Positions 1-12,371 of a stretch of DNA of 64,000 nucleotides are shown here, piece after piece (positions within the stretch are counted from its first letter, which is position 1; each line of letters opens with the position of its first letter). The stretch lies in assembly GCA_032358165.1 (NCBI GenBank), contig JAALGY010000051.1:806001-870000 (forward strand). The letters are read 5' to 3'. This DNA comes from Diplosphaera chodatii. Its lineage: Eukaryota > Chlorophyta > Trebouxiophyceae > Prasiolales > Stichococcaceae. The position numbers were made by a program, and so were the translations under genes. Below the pieces are notes generated by a model. It ran no database searches. It worked only from the letters and a program-made list of their open reading frames with translations, and was not told the DNA's origin.

Positions 1-3000
1 CTAAGCTCCAGCCTGCAGTGCTGTAGGGCATCTCCGAAGGCTTTGCAGAGTGCACTGCAATGCAAGCTGCCACACGGTGCTGCGTTCGTTGGCTTCAGTG
101 GCTGCCAAGCGGCACTCACCGCTGCATCTGGAGCAGGCGGTTGGCTGGACCCCAGCGCCAGCTGCGCCAGGGCATACGCGCGTGCAGTTGCCGCCTGCGG
201 CCATGTCGCATCTTGTGAGGTGGCAGAACGTCACGATGCAGCGCGTGTCTAAAGTCTGCAACATCATTGACCGTATGCGGTTTGGCATGGCTGCACTGGC
301 AGATGCGCTGCCCTCCACCTGCTGTGCCTCAGCAATGACGGCAGCTGACGCGTACTCGATACCAAGCGCCTCGCACGCCGCCTGCATAGTGCGCATTGCT
401 CCTGAATGTCGGTACAGGACTCTAAGCACAGACCCAGAGTTGACAGCTGGTCGAAACTCAGCTCCACGGAGCTCCTCGATATGGGACATGCAGGCAGTAG
501 CAGGTGCTGTGAGGCAAATGGCATGGACACGGCAGAATGGCATTTTTACGGCAATTGGCAAGAATCAGCAAAAACAGCCACAGCACCCTGGTGGTTACTG
601 CTGATACTGCCTGCTTTGTGCGCTCAATTGCCATGGCCTGCCTCGATGATGTGCCACTTGCTCCACAACAATCGCAATGGTTCAGTGTGAAGGTTCAGCT
701 GCTACTTCCTCTTGGCATCAGACCAAAGGAGGTAGCAAACAAGCTTCAAGCGTCATTACCCATGAGCTGCCCGTGCCGCTGTTGTACCCGTCGCAACTCA
801 GCTATCAACGTGTGATGATGTCCTGCCTAGAGTGCCCTGCTGTCTTCACACTCTACACATAAAGTTTACCTCGGAGGCCATGTTCTTGGCGGCCATCTTG
901 CGGACGGCGGCGCCGTGCCCCACCAGCCGCCCGTCCCACAGCGCCACCATCTGCCAGATCGTGCGCGAGAAGCCGCCGTAGCCCACCTGCGCGGGCGTCA
1001 CGTCCTGCAGCACCCACACCACCACGTCAGGGGATGCCTACACCCTTGTCCTGATGAGCTCAGAAAGGTGGGTGACCTGATAACTGCAAGACGACTGAGC
1101 GCCCAACCATGGCCAATTGCTTATTGCTTATTCACATCCTGCTGATGCCTTCGGTTGCGGTACCAGAGAGCGGCAAGGTATAGCAGCTTCCTCTGCATGT
1201 GCGCAGTGCAAAAGCGCGGCGTGCTGTGCCTGGAAGGCGAGCAGGGCGCCGGCGCGCTCGGCGGTGCGCTTGAGGCGGGCCATGGGCGTGTTGCCCGGCG
1301 CCTGCGGGTTGTCCAGGCAGCTGGGCATCTCCACCTGCAGGCGCAGCGGGCACGGCATAGTCAGTGCTGCACCTTACTGAAGTCATGCAACAAAGAGCCC
1401 AGGTGGGGCAGCGTGCTGACAGTAGTGAGGGCATTGCGCGTCGCACCACTTTCAGCGCCGCCCGGATGTCGGCCACGCTGTCCTGGTGCGGGCTTGAGGC
1501 GCCGTTCAGTTGGCCGTCTGCGCCTGGAAGTGGTAACAAGACCACCGCTACACAGCAGCGCAACTTGACCGGGGATCACCAACATTGCGTGTAGCTCATT
1601 TGCTCAGTAAGCAGGCTGGCGGACAGAGTCTGGCACCAGCAAAAACGGGGCCCAGGCACCTGGCACCAGCGGCGGCAGTGCATGGGGGTTTGCCGCCGAG
1701 GCGCCGCCCGGGTGCTGCTGCTCGTTGCGGGCGATCCACTCCTTGAGGGTCATCGGCGCCGCCGCAGCGACCGGAGGCTCCCCGGGCTTGACGGGGGTCA
1801 GCGGCGGCGCCGGGGTGCCATCGAAGTCGGGCGGCCCACTGGGCTGCGGCGCTGCTGATGTGGCGCCGGCGACGGCAGCCGGTGGCTGTGCTGCAGCAGG
1901 TGGCTGTGTCGAGATGGCAGGAGCCGCAGGCCTGGTCACTGCGGCTGCGGTGGCGGCCCCGCGCTTCACGGCATCCCTGCTGCCTGTCCTGGCGGGTCTC
2001 GGGGCGCCCCTGCCGTTTGCATGCATGGCGGGTCGGCCCCCATCCGCCGCGGCTCGCGGCCTGCACATGCCGGGGCGCTGGTGCTGCGGCCGCGGCGGCC
2101 GCAGTGCTGGTCGTGCCGGGCGAGGTGGCCGCGTGTTTGCCATGCCGTATGCCGGACGCTGCACCAAGCTGGGCGGGCCAGCGGGACCCGGTGGCGGATG
2201 CGGCCGCAGCTGCAGCTGCTGCGGGTATGGCAGTGGCTGCGGCTGCAGCTGCGGGGCCTGCGGCCATGGCACCAGCTGCTGCGGCTGCGCCATCGGGGCA
2301 GGCTGCCATGGCGGCGGCTGTGCAGCGGCTGGCGGCGGCTGTACAGCTCCCCAGGAGGCATGACGGGGCGCATCCACAAAGGGCGGCGGCTGTTGCTGCT
2401 GCGCTGCCGGGGTGACGGGCGACTGGGGCGCTTGCGTCGCACACTGACCATGCTGCGATTGCTGCTGCTGTGCAGCGGCCGGCTGCTGCACGCCAGCCAC
2501 GGCGGCTGCAGCTGGCGCCATACTTGGGCTGCTGGCATAGTGGGGCATAGACAGTTGGCGGCCGCCCGCGCAGCTGGTCTGGCTGGACGGCAGCGGCTGC
2601 GGTTGCGTGTGCCCCTGCGCAGGGCTCTGCGGGTGCTGCCATGGGCTGTCAGAGCTGCTGGCAGCAGTGCCAGTGCCCTGCACCAGCGTGCTGCTGGCGC
2701 CAGCACACTCTGCCTGTGCAGGGGTGGGCGGTTGCAACCAGGGCGCTGCTGGACCGCTGCCACCAGCGGCACCATGCGCATTGGGCCTGGGCGCAGCCTG
2801 CTGCTGCTGCCAGGAAGGCGCGGCTGTGCTGCAGGGTGGCGCTGCCGTGCCCTCTGCTGCACCACCTGCCTGGCGCTTCGCAGCAGGCGGATCGGCAGGC
2901 GGCCAGCAGCAGATGGGCTCCGGTGCAGGACGCTTGCCAGCGTTGGCGGCGGCCATCCCTGCATCCATGCATGCCATGTAAGCATACCAGAGAGGGACGC

Positions 3001-4730
3001 TTAAGCATCTGCTGGTTGATCCACGTGCGCGGCCATATCTCAGGACTGCAGTACTTTCGTGCCCACCTGATGTGCTGACGCCGGGTTGCAGGCAGCTGCT
3101 GACTGGCGGCGGGGTTGCCGGTACAGCACCATTGGTGGTGACAGCAGCTGCAACCACTGGGGTGGTGGCTGGCATGCTCATCGCCACAGCGGCAGGTGCA
3201 GCAGCGGGCGCTGCGGTGCAGGGTGGGGCTTTGGGCGGCAGCCGGAACAGCTCCAGCGGCAACACCACACGCACCGGCTGCAACCCAGAAGCACGGATAT
3301 GGTGTGTCTCCATAAATCCATACCAATGTGGCGTGTCAAGCGCTCGAATGTCACCACATTGCAGCAGTGTCAGAGGCAGGTTAAGTGTCACTACAAAGAC
3401 GCCAATGAAACTTGCAGGAGCCTTCCGGTGCTTATCGGTATTCAGGACAAACATTGCAGCAGAAAGACCCAGACCTCTGCGGCTGGATCACCGGCGTCCC
3501 GCAGCAGGTGGGTGCCATCAGCAGCATCGTGGGCAAGGCACTGCATGGGCCGGAAGCGCCTGTGCTTCACACTGAACATCTGCAAGCAGACAGGAGATCC
3601 AGGCTCGCTGCGTGCATCACCTATGTACGAAGGCAAAAGGAATGAAGCATATGAAACAATCTGCTATGCAGACTCAGCATGCATCTGGAGGCAGGCTGTA
3701 TAATGTTGCGTTGTGTTTTGTGACATGACAACTCGCTGATGATCCTCGGGCTGCCAATGGAAGAGCCCTGCGGGCAGATCTTCAGGCAGCTTACTGCAGA
3801 CGACACTGGCACCTGGATGGTGCGACCATCGGCAGCCAGGCGGTGCTGCTCCTCCAGAGTGGCCGCAGCACAATCCAGGTGCTGCCCAATGGGCGGCCCA
3901 AGCAGGCCGCCATGCCGCACCTGCTGGGTACCAGGGATACAGCACGGTACGATTGACATGAACAACAGCATGAGTAGGTCGGTAAACGGGGGGACGGTAT
4001 GCAATCCACTGGATGCTTGCGGGTGCACGACAACAGGCTCCACGCAGCACGGCATGGCAGTGCAGTGCTGCAGGCTATGTGCGGCCTCCCTGGCGGGGGC
4101 ACAGCACCTGCCGCAGCTTGCACCGCCATTGCAAGCCCCCGCAGTCCTCCTCGGGAAAGCCTTCGGACCAGCCCAAGGCACAGTTGATGGCACACGTGCG
4201 ATAGATATGCTGTGGCATGCATGGTGTGTATGCGTCTGTTGCGTGCAGCAGCAATCATGCCGGGAGTTTGCACGATGACAGCAGGCCCATGAAAGCGCCT
4301 GTTCAGGCATTGGCCCACCCCAGCAGCGCAGCAAAGACTCCGCAGAGTGGAAGTCCTTCAGGATGTTGGGCTTGGCTTCGGCCGCGGCATCGGCGGCGCG
4401 GTGCGCCGGCTTGAGCAGCCAGCGGAACAGCAGCACGCCGTGGCGGTTGCCGTAGCAGTCGGCCAGCTTGGACTTGTCGACACTGGGTCCATCTGGTGTG
4501 ACCTGCAGACCGAGTGCACGTCGTCATGCACAGCCAGGGAGGGGCCACCCAGCTCTGAGGCAGCCTGCACGCTGCATGACCCTTGATCGACGGTCACTCT
4601 ACGATCGTCAGCTGCGGGCCAGGAATGAGCCGAAGCATGCAGCGGGCAGCACCTGGAAGATGGGCAGCAGCTTTTGACGCAGGACCGTGCTCGCGGCCTG
4701 CTGCGCCTCGAGGTCAGCCTCGGGGCCCAT
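1..4730 (-). CDS. Partial Pro/Gln/Ala-rich protein with possible dsRNA-binding domain
   Basis: I do not recognise the family. The gene runs off the left edge, so its C-terminus is missing. The first exon (4653-4730) starts at a good ATG (MGPEADLEAQQ) and ends CAG|GT in phase 0. It is followed by an exon beginning VTPDGPSVDKSKL, containing GNRHGVLLFRWLLKP. Further exons lie near 4090-4200 (INCALGWSEGFPEEDCGG), 3787-3930 and 3490-3580, then a long low-complexity exon (about 1670-2960) of Pro, Gln and Ala. A stop at 1604-1606 is avoided by a phase-1 donor in LVPG and an acceptor near 1530, giving GADGQLNGASSPHQDSVADI. The next exons (TPMARLKRTAERAG, then IWQMVALWDGRLVGHGAAVR with KMAAKNMA) look like the start and end of a double-stranded-RNA-binding domain. 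That fold call is an inference; gene existence is firmer than function. Confidence 0.5.
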
Positions 4731-5024
4731 GGCCTTGGATCCAACACAAAGGCCTACAACGCCGCCTGGCAAGGTTGTCGAGACTGATGATGCAAGGCAA
4801 ATCGTTATATACGCATCCGTCTGCGGGCATCGAGACCGCGGGGTGCTTGGACCTGCCAGCGGCCGCTGATAAATCTTCGGCGGGAGCATCGTAAAGGTCC
4901 TTCCGATTGGCCACACTGTGCAAGGTTCCCGACCAAGCACATCGAAGCCGTTCAATGCACCTTGCAGCACAAAACTGACAACATTCTATGGGGCTATGTG
5001 CAAGCTTCCGCCGGTTGGCACGGG

Positions 5025-7384
5025 TCACAGCTCAGAGCCGCGGATGCGGCGGATGTGGTCTTCTGTTGCCGGCAGCCGTGTGATGGGGCAGCACCCATGC
5101 TCGCGCACCCAGTGCACCGCGCACGGGTAGCAGAACACGTAGCCGGACACCTGCCACCAGAACCGCTGCATGTCAGGTCCCTAACGTGGTGTCCAATCCC
5201 GCGACCATCCGCAAATCTGCAACAACGCTGTGCCTGATGGATGCGACAGCTCGCACAGTACGGGAGTTGCCTCACACTCGTTGTACGTAGTGTGAAGCAA
5301 GAATCGCAATGAGACTGATGTGCACCTCCAGGAGGGCGGGGTTGGTGCGCTGGCGGCGGCAGATGGCGCAGTCGGCGGGGTCCGGCGGCGGCGGCAGGCC
5401 ATCCAGGTGGGGCGGCGGCGCGGGCGGCGGCGGGGGCACCGGCAGCACCCGCTGCGCCGCCAGCTTGCCCTCCGCCGAGTCGTACCACCACTCCAGCGCC
5501 TGCGCTCAGCAGCCGCCAGCTGCCTGCTGTGATCATGGTGAACGCGCAAGATTGCCAAAATTGTTGTCAAAGTCTGCTAATAAACAGGGCAGAGGTACTG
5601 TGCGGTGGCCAGCTTCATGGCTGCCAACGCGAACGCGAGCTGCCCACCTTGAAGGCGAACACGGACAGGATGAGGGCATTGCGGGTGTGGTCGGTGAACA
5701 GCCACGCCGCGCGCAGGTAGCCCTGCCGGGCCAGGGACCACAGCAGCGAGGCCCCCTCCCGCGCCTTCAGCAGCGCCGCCTCCCGGTGCCGCGCCCGCTC
5801 CCGATCCACCGCTGCCTGCCGGTGCACGAGGGGACCATCTCCGTCAAGAAACCAGCGAGCAGTACTCTGGCATGCACTGCTGCGCACACAAGGCCACTGC
5901 TGGACCCCGCTGTAATCAGCAAGCCAGCATGCAGTCGCTTCATATCCTTTCCCTGCAAGGTGCGCCAGGAGCCCTCTGATTGCAAGAAGATGCACGCAAG
6001 CGATTTGGGTGACACGGAAGTGCAAGGCTGTGCTGCCGTTCAAAGCTGCGCACGGGACGCACCAGCTCGCCGCCGGAGACGCGCACGATGCGCTGCCGCA
6101 GCAGCCACAGCGCGGGGGAGTAGAAGGCGGTGCGCTCCACCAGGTACCCCAGCTGCAGCGCAAACTTGCCGCCCTCCTGGCCCGCGTGCACCAGCGGGTA
6201 CGCCTGCAGCACGGGGAGCTCGATCCATGACTGTGCTGCAAGCGCCTCCAGCAGTGCTGCATGCTTGCCTCACATGAACAGACGCGATGCAGCTACCCAC
6301 AGCCAGCAGGCGGGCAGATGTCACCCCTGGTGCCACTTAGCCTCCTTGCGTCATCTCACTGAGAAGTAGGCATGCATATGGCGACTCAAAGCGGCGGTTG
6401 CCGGTCAGAAGCACGTGCTGCGTTCACCTTGATAAAGGCGTGCAAGGCAAGTGCACGTAGGTACTGCCGCCAGGCACGCAATCGCACGGCCGCTGCACTG
6501 AGGCTGCCGCCCAGCCGTACATCCAGCTGCTGAAACCGCTGATGCAGGGGGTGCTGCTGCTCCTGCTGCTGCTGCTGGGCTGCATCCTGCGGCCCTGCTG
6601 GTAGCGGAGGCTCTGCTGATGGCCCGGCGTCAGTGAGGCGCGGGAGACTCGGTGGTCTGCTGCTGTGTCGGTCATACAGCGCTGACAGCTTTGCATGGGC
6701 GTATGGGAGCAACACCTGCATCGGATGTGCTCAAGAGAACTAAGCTCGTGGGAAACTGTTGTCCGTACGGATCCAGGAGGACGGTGCAATTGCACACAGT
6801 CGCGGTGGAAAGACAAAGCAGCTCACGCTGAGCAGCAGCGCAGCGCGCCGCTGCCGCTGGTTCAGCATTGGCGCAGCTCCACCATCCTGTCCCGGCCCAG
6901 CGGCAGCAGCTGTGCCGCCGCTGCTGCTGGTGCCGGCCTCAGTGCCGTTGCTGCCCTGCGCGGGCGCTCGCCGCAGGCCATACAGCGACTCTGAGAACGT
7001 TCCGCCGGCGCTGGCGAGGCTGCCGTGGTCCAGGATGGCCGCCACCAGCGCAAACACCTCGTCCTCGTACGCCAGCATGCGGTACACCCAGGGGCGCCGC
7101 TGGCTGAGCACCTGCATTGACGGCATCGAAGAGCATGTTGCTGTGCGGCATCCTGTTTCGCCTGACGCCGCGACACACCTGAGGGAGTCATGCCACTGCC
7201 ACCGCACGTCGGCGCAGTGGTTTTGTGTCTTCACGCACGAGTGCGTAGTACCAGTGGTAAGAAACTGCCTGACCTGCAGGGAGTAGGATGCAGCGGCCTT
7301 GAGGCTGGGCATGAGGCGCTCCGCCGCCACCAGCTCGAAGAACGTCGGGCGTGGCGCGTCGAAGCCCCCCAGCATGAACGACAT
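5025..7384 (-). CDS. PEX12: Peroxin-12 (peroxisome RING-type import E3 component)
   Basis: PEX12 is a peroxisomal membrane protein that, with PEX2 and PEX10, forms the ubiquitin ligase recycling the PEX5 receptor. About seven exons give the plant-type order. The N-terminus MSFMLGGFDAPRPTFFELVA is followed by WVYRMLAYEDEVFALV and the conserved FSESLYGLRR. Next come a Gln-rich insert near 6550, a helix-rich stretch with AYPLVHAGQEGGKFALQLGY (about 6070-6230), and WLFTDHTRNALILSVFAFK (about 5640-5700). The C-terminus has EWWYDSAEGKLAAQRVLP, a proline run and the degenerate RING: CAICRRQRTNP, then after an intron SGYVFCYPCAVHWVREHG and CPITRLPATEDHIRRI. The stop TGA is at 5025-5027. The proline run before the RING and the incomplete zinc-ligand set are typical of PEX12. 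The Gln-rich insert is lineage-specific. Exon joins are by eye. Confidence 0.9.
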
Positions 7385-8037
7385 GGTGCGGCGTCAGCGT
7401 GAAACTGACAGCCGTCACGTGCAAGCGCTGGTCCCCGGACTTTGCAGAGAGCTGGCGCTAGCTGATGCTGACTGGACGTTGTTGCACATCACATCATGCT
7501 GCCAACCATAACGCCTCGGTGATCCTCCCTGACTAAAGCTGTCACACGCTTCCTTTCTGCTATGACAGAAGAAAGTTCGGAGTGTGTTGACAACTTGACA
7601 TTGAGTGGACGCAAGCATGTATAACTGCATTCACTCGCACGTTACTGCAGGGTGGGCAATTAAGCAGCAGGTAAACAGGGTACTGCCAGCTGCAGTGTTG
7701 GTCGTGTGGGCCAGGCTTTCGCTACGGTGATACATGGCACGTCCCTGCTGCTCACCGATCGAGTAGCCGCCAGTGCTACTGACAACAATCAAAGCAAGGG
7801 ATGAATTGGTTGTTCTGACACATAATGGTCCACACTGAGGTTGGCATGTCAACGACGTCTGAACACGGTCAATTGCATTGCTCAACACGATGCCCCAGAC
7901 TCCCGTGATACACGACACCCCTCGGACCCTAAAACATCACATGCGCCACGCCTTCATGGCGAGCGACAATCGCTGCTACATCAGCTTGTTTGTCGCAGTA
8001 CCCACTACCTTGTCGTGGGCTGGTAACGATCACAGCT
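7385..8037. other. Intergenic, PEX12 promoter side and PGAM 3' side
   Basis: Contains the upstream region of PEX12 and the 3' flank of the mutase gene. Only short frames on both strands, none with recognisable content. Confidence 0.6.
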
Positions 8038-11000
8038 TCATTGCTCCAGAAGACTGGGCTCCATGTGCTCCGGGGCCTGCAGCCATGCCTCATTATGATC
8101 AACACTTGATTGTAACAGCAGCAGCAGCCATGTCTCTGCCAGGTTCACACCTTATCATATTACAGCGCTGATGCTGTGCGGTGCAGCAAAAGCTGTCATT
8201 GCTGCAATCGGCCCGCCGCATCATGGCTGCTTGGAAAACAGTGGTCGAGTGAACGGACCAACAAGTGACATGCCTGGAAGCCCAGCAGGTTCATGATGGC
8301 GCCCGTCACGTTGGTGAGCCCAGCGTCGGGCAGGTCCTGACGGAACTTGGCCTCGTCTGGCAGTCCTTTCCCGCCAATTGCCACAGGCACCTGCAAGCAG
8401 CCGTGGAGAAATAAGCCTCATGATGTACTGGAGCTGGACCAGCAGGTCTGTCATGACCCTGGTGCTCTCGGAGTGCTGCCAAAGCACATCATGAAGGTTG
8501 CCTTGTAGTGCTCACGACATGGCCTCTGCTTTTGTGGCGTGTGCTGTCGCATATTTCTATCCGCACCGGCACCAGGGTGTGCGAGGACAGCGGGATAGCC
8601 TTGCCCTCCTTGTTCTTCAGCACGTTGCCCTTCTTGTCCTTCTGCAGCATCGTCTCTGCGTTGCCGTGGTCCGCTGTGATCAGGAAGCGCCCGCCGACCT
8701 CGTCGACCGCCTTGAGCAGCGTCTACAGCACAGCGCGGGAAGGTGAATGTAACACAGCTGAGCAGGTTCGGGAGTGTCCGATGCCCACCTACCCGTCTAT
8801 AAGCGTCTTGATGCTGTTGCAGAAGGGTAGCGCAGGGGGCGCCATCTGTGAGCTTGACGCACCGTTACAGCCTTGTCGACGGCGGTGCAGGCGGTGATGG
8901 TGGCCTTCAGATCCCCGGTGTGGCCCACCATGTCGCCGTTCGGGAAGTTCAGCCGCACCTGCGCCCATGAGGCAAGTCACGCTCGATCGTTACAATCGAG
9001 CGTGACTTGCTGCATCCTGCTGCAAGACCGGTATGTAAGCTGTGAACACGCCAAACAAAGCCAGCGTGCGCTGCCAGGAAGGAGGTGTTGTTCAAGCGGC
9101 CACACCTGGTGGTACTGCCCACTCTTCAGCGCCTCGACCCCCGTCTCTGCAATCTCCTTGGCCTTCATCTCCGGCTTCTTGTTGAAGGCGATGCCCGTGT
9201 CTGAGCGGATCTGCAACGACACATTGGCGGCTAGCTCAGCAACATGAGGCCCATCATAATGGTGCATGATGTGCACGGTGGCAGCGGGCCATGCCTGATG
9301 CACCCATTGACGCTGTGCACGGGCTGCCCGGTTGCCGGGTCATGCGCTTCCCACCTCCTTGTGCTTCTCGAGGTCTTTGTTGAACGGCCCGCCGCGGTTG
9401 CCATTCCAAAAGAAGGTCACATGCCCGATCTTCTGGCTTTCCGAGCACCTGCACGGGTACATTTCTTGCATTGTTTGATTTGCATTTGTGCCTGCACGAC
9501 GGCGAGCTGCTCAACTACTGGTGCGAGTGATCAGACATGTATCAGCTACTCAGGGTGCAAGTGGGATTGCAGGACAGGGGGCGGCGGAATGGCACTCACG
9601 CAAAGGTGGAGACGCCGTTGTGCGCGAGAAACTCGCCGCTGGTGTTCTTGATGTTGGGCGGCGGCACCAGGTAGTTGCGCGGGATGTGCAGCTCGCCGTC
9701 ATACTCCATCATGCCCGCAAAGTTGACCTGCGCATGAGCAGCCAGCAAGAGGTTTGCGTGCTTCAGCGTGAACCCCATCCATGTCATGACCTCAGCACTG
9801 CCTGCAGCTGTCCCAGCCTGTATAATGAGCAGCAGACCACCACACAAGAGTCACCTTTGGCACACGTTTCCGGTCGAACTTGTCAAAGTCCTCCTCATCA
9901 AACGCCTTCGACAGCTCAATCACACGGTCTGGACAGCAGCACAACAGGGTGCCCATTAGGTGGTGCTGAGGTGAACGCTCTGTACAGTTATGGGCTGCAG
10001 ATAGCGTCCAACTTCACTACTTGGCCAAAGTGTTTAAAGCCATGACTGCTGCCTTGGCACCTGCCCGGAAGTTGAAGATGATCACAGAGTCGCCATCCTC
10101 GATGGCACCCACTGGCTTGTCATCGTCGCCAACAATGACGTACGGGTCCAGCCATTGGTCTGACACCGGGTCGTCCTTGGAGCCCTGCCGTACATCCATG
10201 GAAGAGGCCATCGGCAGGGCGCGCACCATGGTTCATAGTGCTTGGCGGTGGTTTGCATGCACACGCCTTTACAAGTCTGGACCACCATCAGCAGCATGAT
10301 CATCAACTAGGCAGAGGACACGCCCCCCTGTGCTACATCAGCACTGAGTCAAATCAGGCACCTTCAGCGCCTTGACGCCCTCCAGGGCATCCTTGAAGGT
10401 GTGCTCCGCCTCTCCCAGCACGTGCGCCTTCCACCCGCGCTCCACGATCTCCCAGTCCGACTGCAGTTCCGGGTCCCAGATACATAGGAGTCATGGCCAC
10501 CACAGCAAGGTTGGGCACGCACAGCCCCGCAGCGCAGGCAGGTCCTACCAAGCATAGGCCCCACCATGCTGTACTGGGTCCTCAAGCAGACATTGATCGG
10601 AGAGCGGCAGCATGGGTCTGGCGCCGAAGAAGACGACCTGACAGGTTGCCCAATTCACAGGGTCCAAGCCCTGGATGGGGGCCGAAAGAGTGAGCCCACT
10701 GGCAGCCTGCAGCACACCTCATAGCGGTCCATGGTCACACGCATGCGGCCGCCGCCGGACGCGATCTGAGCATCGCAGCCGTGTTCCTTCTGTATGGCTG
10801 CCATGTCCTTCTGCAGCCGCTCAATGAAGTCCACCGATGTGCCGTCTTCCACATCGCGCCTACACAAGCGGTTACGAGACGTGGAGTGATGTTCATTACT
10901 GCAGCAATGAGCAAGCGTATTGCCACCATGTAGCCATAGTATATGCTGAACCTGCTGTGACTGGTCAGCATGGCTCATATCCAGAGGTGCCTACCCATCG

Positions 11001-12371
11001 GCGAGCGCGTGCACCCGAAGCTTCTTGGCGCCCTCCTTGGCAGCGCCTGCACTCGAATGGTGCCTCACCTCGTGTCCGAGGCCGTTGTGCTGGGGACAGC
11101 ATGCCTCGAGTGGGTCACAGCGCTGGACATGGGTTATGGCATGGCAGCACTGTCACAGGCGCAGATTGGGCCAGAAGCTGGGACCAAGGCAGTGGCAGCA
11201 GTGGGCTCTGCTGCACCTTGCAGACACAGCAGCAGCTGGTCGTATCGGGAGTGCACGCCGCCGTCCGACAGCAGGCCAATGAAGTGCAGCGTGTGGTCCT
11301 TGAACGCTGGCATCAGCTTCTTCCAGCCGTCATGCTTGAAGATGTCGCCGCTCTGCGGTGGCGCGGGGCAGCACAGGTCTGGTGGCAGCTTTGTGTGGCA
11401 GATGTGGAGTCAGCAGCAATGATGTTGCTGATCTGCCACATCGAGAGCTCGGCCCCAGGGTGGGTATGTACCTGCACCGCCTTGTCCACCAGCCGTGCAC
11501 CCTGGTCAATGACTTGGCCTGCGCCCAACGCATTGTGCCCGACCTGTAGCAATGCACATGATACGGGTCTTCGAGCGCACTTCAGCGTCAGCCACCAGCC
11601 CTTGGATTGCGTAGACCCATAGCTCATGAAGCTGGCCAATGATGGGGGTGTTGTACTCGGCACTGCATTGCATAGCCGGATGCCGCCCACCTCGGAGTTG
11701 CCCATGTCATCGTCCGTCGGCAGGCCTGCGAGCACAGCTTTGGGATCTCGGATCAATCGAGCGGAGCTTGAGAAGACGAATGGTGCAAGTCATGCCAGCC
11801 GCTGCCATGTACCCGCCGCGCTCACCCACGTAGGTGCCGTGGGCATGCACTGTTCGCCAGTGCTCCGGCTTCCCCTCCTTCAAGCTGTCCATGGTTGGTG
11901 TATCTGGTGGACCGACAACGAGGTGATGTCGTTATGAGCTATGGTCCAACGCTATGGAAGCTGGTGGCTAGGGAAGTTTGCTTGTGTCGGGCAGGAGAAG
12001 TGCCTGGCCGACAGTTCGAGAAGTAGCGCACAGCACCTGCGAGGGCGATTGCATTGTCGTCTGCATCGGGCGCCTCGCCTGTTGTGATCACACCAGTACC
12101 TCGACCCCAAGGATTGGTCTGAAACATGAGGATGTATGCGAGAGTCGTACATGCACAGGTGCGCATGACACATAGGGTGCATGACTTCCATATCGGGGCT
12201 CAACGGCATCTCCACGCTGCATCGCGCACCCCAGCCGTCCAGCACGACTACCAGCAGCGGTGACTCTTTGGTGGGCGGCTTGATCGTGCGGTGTGGCTTC
12301 AGCGCCCACTTGCTGTCATTGCCATCCTCCGTTTTTGCTCTCTTCTGGTCCGGCGACGACGTCGCGACCAT
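8038..12371 (-). CDS. iPGAM: 2,3-bisphosphoglycerate-independent phosphoglycerate mutase
   Basis: This cytosolic-type glycolytic enzyme interconverts 3- and 2-phosphoglycerate and uses two metal ions and a catalytic serine. About sixteen exons reproduce the plant protein in order: KWALKPHRTIKPPTKE and LLVVVLDGWG (first metal Asp, about 12260-12330), DMGNSEVG with the catalytic Ser (about 11690), GHNALGAGQVIDQGARLVDK, LLSDGGVHSR, DAQIASGGGRMRVTMDRYE (10720-10860), VTFFWNGNRGGPFN, NFPNGDMVGHTGDLKATI and LITADHGNAETM. The last exon is 8038-8076 and encodes APEHMEPSLLEQ then TGA, matching the family's usual ending. It is joined to LLGFQ by an intron (8077-8275) with a GC donor. Reading through instead would append an unrelated tail ending at 8196. 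No targeting peptide is visible (MVATSSPDQKRAKTEDG). One upstream intron carries a perfect hairpin at 8972-9010. Confidence 0.93.
8077..8275 (-). other. GC-AG terminal intron of phosphoglycerate mutase
   Basis: The exon ends GGC TTC CAG and is followed by GCATGT rather than GT. The acceptor is CTGCAG before GCCCCGG. Joining them in phase 0 restores the family C-terminus APEHMEPSLLEQ, which supports use of this minor GC-AG intron class. Confidence 0.7.
8972..9010. repeat. Perfect 16-bp inverted repeat in an intron
   Basis: The arms 8972-8987 and 8995-9010 are exactly complementary, separated by a 7-nt loop. The element lies in the phosphoglycerate mutase intron just upstream (minus-strand sense) of the NFPNGDMVGHTGDLK exon, within about 20 nt of its 3' splice site. 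Confidence 0.9.

Noticed and set aside
1596..1610. Stop at 1604-1606 as the end of a gene, with a second gene starting at 1563
   Set aside because: The gap would be about 40 bp, and a phase-1 splice from LVPG to GADGQLNG removes the stop cleanly, so one gene is simpler.
1725..3004. Plus-strand frames of 185-327 codons
   Set aside because: They lie opposite the Pro/Gln/Ala-rich exon of the minus-strand gene and consist of Cys/Gly/Arg runs, expected from the complement of CAG/CCG-rich repeats.
8196..8275. Read-through C-terminal tail of phosphoglycerate mutase ending at 8196
   Set aside because: The tail does not resemble the family, whereas a GC-AG splice restores the expected ending at 8038-8076.
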